NCBI GenBank assembly: GCA_902805495.1
Contig: CADCTH010000420.1
Coordinates: 1-7,859, forward strand
Source: an uncultured Actinomycetospora sp.
Lineage (GTDB): Bacteria; Actinomycetota; Actinomycetes; Mycobacteriales; Pseudonocardiaceae
Direction: 5' to 3'
DNA: 7,859 nt
The position numbers and the translations under genes are program-made. A model generated the notes under the pieces. That model saw nothing but the letters and a program-made list of their open reading frames with translations, was not told the origin of the DNA and ran no database searches. Positions 4,383-7,859 of this stretch are shown here, in pieces (position 1 is the first letter of the stretch; every line of letters begins with the position of its first letter).

Positions 4383-7187
4383 TCAGTGCGCCGCCTGGTC
4401 CCAGGAGCGCCCGAAGCCGACCGACACCTCGAGCGGGACGTCCAGCTCGAACGCCGCGCCCATCTCGCGGCGCACCAGCTCGGTGACGGCCTCCTTCTCC
4501 TCCGTCGCCACCTCGAGCACGAGCTCGTCGTGGACCTGGAGCAGCATCCGCGAGCGCAGGCCCTCGTCGCGCAGCGCCTGGTGCACGCCGAGCATCGCGA
4601 CCTTGATGATGTCGGCCGCGCTGCCCTGGATCGGGGCGTTGAGCGCCATCCGCTCGGCCATCTCGCGACGCTGGCGGTTGTCGCTGGTGAGGTCGGCCAG
4701 GTAGCGGCGACGACCCAGGATCGAGCTGGTGTAGCCGTCCTTGCGGGCCTGGGCCACGACCTGCTGGAGGTAGTCGCGCACGCCGCCGAAGCGCGTGAAG
4801 TACTCCTCCATCAGCTCCTTGGCCTCGTCTGTGGAGATCCGGAGCTGGGCCGACAGGCCGTAGGCCGACAGCCCGTAGGCGAGGCCGTAGTTCATCGCCT
4901 TGATCTTGGCGCGCTGTCCGGGCGAGACCTCGTCCTCGGCCACGCCGAACACCCGCGCCGCGGTGGCGGAGTGGAAGTCGTAGCCCGACTGGAACGCCTC
5001 GATGAGCGCGTCGTCGCGCGAGAGGTGCGCCATGATGCGCATCTCGATCTGGGAGTAGTCGACGGTCATGAGCTCGCCGAACGCGCCGTCGGCGGAGTCT
5101 GACCCGACGACGAAGGTGTCGCGGATGCGCCGGCCCTCGGCGGTGCGCACCGGGATGTTCTGCAGGTTGGGCTCGGTGGACGACAGCCGGCCGGTGCGCG
5201 CGATGGTCTGGTTGAACGTGGTGTGGATGCGGCCGTCGTCGCTGCACGACTCGAGCAGGCCCCTGACCGTGACCCGCAGCCGTGTGGCGTCGCGGTGCTC
5301 CAGCAGGTGCTCGAGGAACGGGTGCGGGTTGGTCTCGTTCAGCGTCTGCAGGGAGTCGGCGTCGGTGGTGTAGCCGGTCTTGGTGCGCTTGGTCTTCGGC
5401 ATCTCCAGCTCGTCGAACAGCACGACCTGCAGCTGCTTCGGCGAGCCGAGGTTGATCTCCTTGCCGATGACGTCGTACGCGGACTGCGCCGCGGCCTGCA
5501 CCCGCGCCCCGAACTGTGACTCGAGGTCGTGCAGCGCGCTGACGTCGACCGCGATGCCCGCGGCCTCGAGGTCGGCGAGCACCGCGAGCAGCGGCAGCTC
5601 GAGCTCGGTGAGCAGCTCGGTGCCCCCCAGCTCGGCGAGGTCGGTGTCGAGCTTGTCGGCCAGGTCGTACACCGCGCGCGCCCGCAGCATCTCGGCCTGC
5701 GCGAGCGCCGCGTCGGCCTCCTCCTCGCCGCCGTCGAGGGTGAGCTGGTCGCCGGCGTCGCCGGTCTCCTCGACGCGCAGCTCGCGGCGCAGGTAGCGCA
5801 GCGCGAGGTCGGCCAGGTCGAAGCTGCGCTCACCGGGGCGGGCGAGGTACGCGGCGAGCGCGGTGTCGCTGGTGACGCCCTCGAGCCGCCAGCCCCGCGC
5901 GCGCACGGCGTGGCTGGGGCCCTTGATCTCGTGCCCCGCCTTGGGCACCGCGGCGTCGGCGAGCCACGCGGACAGCGCCGCCTCGTCGTCCTCGTCCAGC
6001 GCGCGGACGTCGACGTAGGCGCTCTCGCCGTCGGCGGCCGCGAGCGCGACGCCCTCGAGGTCGCCCGTGCCGTGCGCCCACCGGCCCCGGAAGGCGAGGC
6101 CGACGCGGCTGCCGTCGCGGGCGTGGTCGGCGAGCCAGTCGCCCACCGCGCCGGGCTCCAGCGCGGCGCCCCGGACCTCGAAGCCCTCCTCGGCCTCGGG
6201 CTCGGCCGCCGTGAGCGTGGAGAACAGCCGCTCGCGCAGCACGCGGAACTCGAGCTGGTCGAACAGCTGGTGCACCGCGTCGCGGTCCCACTGGCGGACC
6301 GCGAGGTCGTGCGGGCCGGCGCCGATGCCCTCGACGTCGCGGACGAGCTCGGTGAGCTGGCGGTTGAGCACCACCGACGACAGGTTCTCGCGCAGCGCGT
6401 CGCCGGCCTTGCCCCGCACCTCGTCGACGCGGTCGACCAGCGCGTCGAGCGACCCGAACTCGCGGATCCACTTCTGCGCCGTCTTCTCCCCCACCCCCGG
6501 GATGCTCGGCAGGTTGTCGCTCGGGTCGCCCCGCAGCGCCGCGAAGTCGGGGTACTGCTCGGGGGTGAGCGTGTAGCGCTCCATGACCTGCTCGGGGGTG
6601 TAGCGCACGAGGTCGGACACGCCCTTGCGCGGGTAGAGCACGGTGACGTCCGGGCTGACCAGCTGGAACGCGTCACGGTCGCCCGTACAGATCGACACCG
6701 TCATGCCCTCGGCCACCGCCTGCGTCGTCAGCGTGGCGATGAGGTCGTCGGCCTCGTAGCCCTCGACGGCGAGCACCGGGATGGCCAGCGCGGCGAGGAT
6801 GTCCTTGATGAGGTCGATCTGGCCGCGGAACTCGTCGGGCGTGGCGCTGCGGTTGGCCTTGTAGGCCGCGAACGTCTCGGCCCGGAAGGTCTGGCGCGAG
6901 ACGTCGAACGCCACCGCCACGTGCGTCGGCTCCTCGTCGCGCAGCAGGTTGATGAGCATCGACGTGAAGCCGTAGACCGCGTTGGTGGTCTGCCCCGTGG
7001 TGGTGTTGAAGTTCTCCGTCGGCAGCGCGAAGAAGGCGCGATAGGCCAGCGAGTGCCCGTCGAGCAGCAGCAGACGGCCCCGGCCGCCCACCGGGGCGTC
7101 CGGGACGGCCTCGGGCTCGGTCGCCTCGGGCTGCGTCGTCCCGGGAGGGGTCGTCTCGGATGGGGTCGCCGTGCCGGTCGGAGCCAC
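4383..7187 (-). CDS. polA: DNA polymerase I
   Basis: This 934-residue repair and Okazaki-fragment-processing polymerase is complete. Residues 1-36 are a Pro/Thr/Glu-rich extension. The 5' nuclease domain (about 38-325) shows D43, D95, E145/D147/D148 (EADD), D170/D172 (GDRD), D221/D224 (GDPSDN) and the helix-hairpin-helix IPGVGEKTA (229-237). The middle domain (about 335-520) lacks the DxE metal-binding motif of a proofreading exonuclease, so it is probably inactive, as in other actinobacterial and thermophile PolA proteins. The polymerase domain has motif A VDYSQIE (D710), the O helix with R759, K763 and Y767 (MNYGLAYG), and motif C VHDE (H886, D887). Y767 replaces the Phe of E. coli Pol I (F762), as known in mycobacterial PolA. 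The start is GTG 7187, placed exactly 6 bases after a TAGACT element. A divergent thioesterase gene lies 80 bases away. Confidence 0.98.
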   Translation of the reverse strand: MAPTGTATPSETTPPGTTQPEATEPEAVPDAPVGGRGRLLLLDGHSLAYRAFFALPTENFNTTTGQTTNAVYGFTSMLINLLRDEEPTHVAVAFDVSRQTFRAETFAAYKANRSATPDEFRGQIDLIKDILAALAIPVLAVEGYEADDLIATLTTQAVAEGMTVSICTGDRDAFQLVSPDVTVLYPRKGVSDLVRYTPEQVMERYTLTPEQYPDFAALRGDPSDNLPSIPGVGEKTAQKWIREFGSLDALVDRVDEVRGKAGDALRENLSSVVLNRQLTELVRDVEGIGAGPHDLAVRQWDRDAVHQLFDQLEFRVLRERLFSTLTAAEPEAEEGFEVRGAALEPGAVGDWLADHARDGSRVGLAFRGRWAHGTGDLEGVALAAADGESAYVDVRALDEDDEAALSAWLADAAVPKAGHEIKGPSHAVRARGWRLEGVTSDTALAAYLARPGERSFDLADLALRYLRRELRVEETGDAGDQLTLDGGEEEADAALAQAEMLRARAVYDLADKLDTDLAELGGTELLTELELPLLAVLADLEAAGIAVDVSALHDLESQFGARVQAAAQSAYDVIGKEINLGSPKQLQVVLFDELEMPKTKRTKTGYTTDADSLQTLNETNPHPFLEHLLEHRDATRLRVTVRGLLESCSDDGRIHTTFNQTIARTGRLSSTEPNLQNIPVRTAEGRRIRDTFVVGSDSADGAFGELMTVDYSQIEMRIMAHLSRDDALIEAFQSGYDFHSATAARVFGVAEDEVSPGQRAKIKAMNYGLAYGLSAYGLSAQLRISTDEAKELMEEYFTRFGGVRDYLQQVVAQARKDGYTSSILGRRRYLADLTSDNRQRREMAERMALNAPIQGSAADIIKVAMLGVHQALRDEGLRSRMLLQVHDELVLEVATEEKEAVTELVRREMGAAFELDVPLEVSVGFGRSWDQAAH

Positions 7188-7193
7188 GCCGCG

Positions 7194-7199
7194 AGTCTA
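7194..7199 (-). promoter_or_regulatory. Predicted -10 element of a leaderless polA promoter
   Basis: TAGACT (7199-7194 on the minus strand) fits TANNNT and is followed by exactly 6 bases before GTG 7187, so transcription should begin on the start codon. No Shine-Dalgarno-like purine run lies just upstream of the GTG. No convincing -35 hexamer was found 16-19 bases further up. Confidence 0.5.
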
Positions 7200-7255
7200 G
7201 GGGCGACCCCCGACACACCCGGGGCGCCCGGGGAGCCGGCGCCCGACGCCCGCCC

Positions 7256-7261
7256 TACCCT
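7256..7261 (+). promoter_or_regulatory. Predicted -10 element of a leaderless thioesterase promoter
   Basis: TACCCT (7256-7261) fits TANNNT and is followed by exactly 6 bases before ATG 7268. The intervening bases CCGGGC contain no Shine-Dalgarno sequence. No clear -35 hexamer is visible. Confidence 0.45.
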
Positions 7262-7267
7262 CCGGGC

Positions 7268-7711
7268 ATGACCAGCTCCCCGGCCCCCGAGTCCGCCGCG
7301 GTGCCCGAGATCGACGTCCAGTACCCCGACGAGCAGCTCGCGGCGCGGATGGGCATCGAGATCACGTCGTGGGAGGCGGACCGCGTCGTCGGCACCATGC
7401 CGGTGACGGGCAACCGCCAGCCGTTCGGGCTGCTGCACGGGGGCGCCAACGGCGTCCTCGCCGAGACCCTGGGCTCCACCGCCGCGGCGCTGCACGGCTG
7501 GCCCGAGCGCGCCCCGGTCGGGCTCGAGCTCTCGTGCACGCACCACCGCTCGGCCCTCGACGGCGTCGTCACCGGCGTCTGCACGCCGCTGTCGGTGGGC
7601 CGCACGATCGGCACGTTCGAGATCGTGATCACCGACGACGAGGAGCGCCGCGTGTGCACGGCGAAGCTCACCTGCGTCTACCGTTCGCGGCCGCCGGGTT
7701 CGGGCGGCTGA
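7268..7711 (+). CDS. Hotdog-fold acyl-CoA thioesterase, PaaI/EntH/MenI-like
   Basis: This 147-residue single-domain hotdog protein should hydrolyse an acyl- or aroyl-CoA thioester in the cytoplasm. The signature NRQPFGLLHGGANGVLAE (49-66) gives Q51, H57 and E66, with S70 and H92 further on. Their spacing matches the active-site set I recall for E. coli EntH/YdiI (Q48, H54, E63, S67, H89), so catalysis is probably intact. Candidate substrates are 1,4-dihydroxy-2-naphthoyl-CoA (menaquinone synthesis) or phenylacetyl-type CoA esters. No menaquinone or paa genes are in view, so I give no symbol. ATG 7268 is chosen over an in-frame ATG at 7160, because the upstream codons look non-coding, overlap the start of divergent polA, and would lie upstream of the TACCCT promoter element. 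The length is normal for the family. Confidence 0.9.
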   Translation: MTSSPAPESAAVPEIDVQYPDEQLAARMGIEITSWEADRVVGTMPVTGNRQPFGLLHGGANGVLAETLGSTAAALHGWPERAPVGLELSCTHHRSALDGVVTGVCTPLSVGRTIGTFEIVITDDEERRVCTAKLTCVYRSRPPGSGG

Positions 7712-7713
7712 TC

Positions 7714-7735
7714 GGGGCGTCGCCCCTGGTCAGGG
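7714..7735 (+). terminator. Possible hairpin terminator after the thioesterase gene
   Basis: Just past the stop codon, GGGGC (7714-7718) can pair with GCCCC (7722-7726) around a 3-base loop. Alternatively, CCCT and AGGG (7724-7727, 7732-7735) can pair. No T-run follows, as is common in high-GC actinobacteria. The short stems make this a weak call. Confidence 0.3.
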
Positions 7736-7761
7736 CACCCGGGGCGCGCTGAGATGGGCCC

Positions 7762-7859
7762 GTGGTCCCCTCGTCCCGCACCGCGCCGCACCCGGTGGTC
7801 GGGCGCGAGCCCGAGCGGGACACCGTGCGCCGGTGCGTCGACGCGCTGCGGCACGGGAC
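7762..7859 (+). CDS. Start of an AAA-ATPase or LuxR-type regulator (partial, runs off right edge)
   Basis: Reading from GTG 7762 gives about 32 residues with HPVVGREPERDTVRR near the N-terminus, followed by a helical CVDALRHG. The (V/L)VGRExE...L/V pattern is the usual entry to the nucleotide-binding domain of large LuxR-family (LAL/MalT-like) regulators or STAND/AAA ATPases, placed before the Walker A motif, which would lie beyond the edge. The sequence TGAGAT ends 6 bases before the GTG; it differs from TANNNT at the second base, so a leaderless start is only possible. Too little is present to name the gene. Confidence 0.5.
   Translation, partial: MVPSSRTAPHPVVGREPERDTVRRCVDALRHG

Larger units (their letters stand above)
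7188..7267. promoter_or_regulatory. 80-base divergent promoter region between polA and the thioesterase gene
   Basis: Both genes start outward from this gap, and each has a TANNNT element ending 6 bases before its start codon. Between them is a GC block with two direct copies of CCCGGGG (7218-7224 and 7227-7233), separated by CG. The two -35 zones would overlap this block, so the promoters may interfere with or share regulation with each other (inference). Confidence 0.5.

Noticed and set aside
7160..7267. An upstream in-frame ATG extension of the thioesterase by 36 codons
   Set aside because: The extra residues are Arg/Gly/Pro-rich and unlike the family. They overlap the start of divergent polA, and a TACCCT promoter element sits just before ATG 7268.
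5529..7271. A 580-codon plus-strand open frame antisense to polA
   Set aside because: Its sequence is dominated by Arg, Val, Gly, Glu and Leu repeats typical of the complement of a GC-rich gene, and it matches no family. The opposite frame encodes full-length polA with all catalytic motifs.

Overview
The window is very GC-rich, with G or C at nearly every third codon position. Its closest recognisable relatives are actinobacterial: a mycobacterial-type DNA polymerase I, an EthA-type monooxygenase, and a kinase core of the streptomycete 'conservon' (CvnA) type. It most likely comes from the chromosome of an actinomycete, perhaps a Pseudonocardia-like member of the Pseudonocardiales; the genus is a guess. 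No RNA gene, insertion sequence, CRISPR array or other mobile element is visible.

Layout from left to right. (1) A minus-strand membrane sensor kinase with a CvnA-like core runs off the left edge and starts near 1554. (2) A gap of about 430 bases (1555-1983) looks non-coding and should hold the kinase promoter. (3) A two-gene minus-strand unit follows: an EthA-like FAD/NADPH Baeyer-Villiger monooxygenase (4327-2843) and, 7 bases later, a DUF1932-type NAD(P)-dependent dehydrogenase (2835-1984). (4) polA, DNA polymerase I (7187-4383, minus), lies 55 bases upstream of the monooxygenase. (5) Divergent from polA is a plus-strand hotdog acyl-CoA thioesterase (7268-7711). (6) The last 98 bases hold the start of a plus-strand gene, probably an AAA-ATPase or LuxR-type regulator.

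polA and the thioesterase look like ordinary housekeeping genes. The monooxygenase-dehydrogenase pair looks like a small redox unit inserted behind polA with its own regulated promoter. The most interesting non-coding signal is there: two near-identical 16-bp palindromes (GGTAC-N6-GTACC) at 4319-4334 and 4347-4362. One covers the start codon and predicted transcription start, and the other lies between the likely -35 and -10 elements. This is a classic repressor layout, yet no regulator gene such as ethR is adjacent.

A second pattern is that ethA, polA and the thioesterase gene all have a TANNNT -10 element ending 6 or 7 bases before the start codon, and none has a convincing Shine-Dalgarno sequence. 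This predicts leaderless mRNAs. I found no clearly new multi-gene system; the findings are regulatory and family-variant observations.
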